A DNA stretch of 64,000 nt from the NCBI RefSeq assembly GCF_041296385.1, contig NC_091014.1, positions 9,585,578-9,649,577 of the forward strand. The letters are read 5' to 3'. The notes under the pieces were generated by a model that did no database searches, was not told where the DNA came from, and worked only from the letters and a program-made list of their open reading frames with translations. Position 1 is the first letter of the stretch. Every line of letters starts with the position of its first letter. A program made the position numbers and the translations under genes. The stretch is from Aphelocoma coerulescens (lineage: Eukaryota; Chordata; Aves; Passeriformes; Corvidae). Positions 63,581-64,000 of the stretch are shown here, piece after piece.

Positions 63581-64000
63581 CACATACATACTCACAAGAA
63601 ATGTTATGTCCTGTGCTTCTCCACTCTTTGAAATGGAGTTTTGGATCTTTCAAGACCTCTTCTGTTGGCTTCAGTGCCCCAAATAATTTCAAGTAGAAAA
63701 AATATGGCATTTCTATATTATAAAACTGAATCCTGACTTCAGCTACAACTCATGACTGTAACACAGTTTTGGCTTTATGCATAAACTTGATTGTCACTAC
63801 CCTTACCCAAAAAACAGCAAGGATCTGAAAACAATATCCAGATTGTAAAGCATATGTTATTCAACTATATGTTCAGACTTAAATTTTTCTTTATTAGGCT
63901 GTGTTGGTTTTTTGTTTAAATTGATGAATGCAACACAGGGTGGCAAAGACATTTGAGATTTTTTTCTATATCAGTTCCATGTTCAAAAAAGAGCCCAATG

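Larger units (their letters stand above)
60838..64000. other. AT-rich non-coding DNA to the window end
   Basis: No gene is recognised. It contains the pyrimidine tract at 61.5 kb and the palindrome at 63.56 kb. Confidence 0.6.

Noticed and set aside
1..64000. CRISPR arrays, operons and rRNA genes
   Set aside because: Nothing of the kind is present. Repeats, composition and LTR/LINE content are those of a bird nuclear genome.

Overview
The window looks like avian nuclear DNA, most probably from a songbird. It is AT-rich and almost free of genes. Its only abundant interspersed repeats are short 3'-end or internal fragments of CR1 LINEs, ending in the typical ATTCTATGA-like tail. It also carries compact LTR elements of the bird endogenous-retrovirus type, one with a 6-bp target-site duplication. 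I recognise no exon of an ordinary host gene. Most of the window reads as a gene desert or one very long intron, and the short ORFs scattered through it look like chance.

The exception is a complete, compact LTR element at 17,603-19,793. Two LTRs of 277 and 276 bp (TGTTGGGG...CAACA) agree at roughly 95% of aligned positions by my hand alignment and are flanked by the direct repeat CTTCCT. The 1.64-kb interior has no recognisable gag, pol or env. From left to right it holds a candidate primer-binding site whose first ten bases match the 3' end of tRNA-Ala, an AT-rich leader with short open frames, an abrupt CpG-rich block (about 18,300-18,780), an intact intronless ORF (18,628-19,305), a purine tract overlapping its stop codon, and about 195 bp of 3' sequence. 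The ORF encodes a 225-residue protein with a full Y-box (YBX/CSD) cold-shock domain. All four nucleic-acid-stacking aromatic/His positions are kept at the family spacing, but the usual basic/acidic Y-box tail is replaced by a short Pro/Phe-rich tail. The best reading is a non-autonomous endogenous retroelement that captured a host Y-box mRNA and has carried it as cargo. The domain is far more diverged from host YBX proteins than the two LTRs are from each other, so the capture should predate this insertion and other copies should exist.

Region by region: 1-17,596 is AT-rich non-coding DNA with CR1 pieces at about 6.5, 8.4 and 12.3-12.9 kb and a 33-bp tandem duplication near 0.55 kb. 17,597-19,799 is the cold-shock LTR element with its target duplications. 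19,800-45,780 is non-coding with CR1 tails at 20.2 and 36.1-36.4 kb. 45.8-46.1 kb holds a GGTT/TTTG microsatellite next to a CR1 fragment. About 47.4-47.9 kb is a weak LTR-like candidate. 50.57-50.65 kb is a decayed tRNA-Ala-like sequence. About 58.48-58.87 kb is a minus-strand LTR with TATA and polyadenylation signals. 60.4-60.84 kb is a non-repetitive block that may be a conserved non-coding element, followed by a CT-rich microsatellite. The rest to 64,000 is unremarkable AT-rich DNA.
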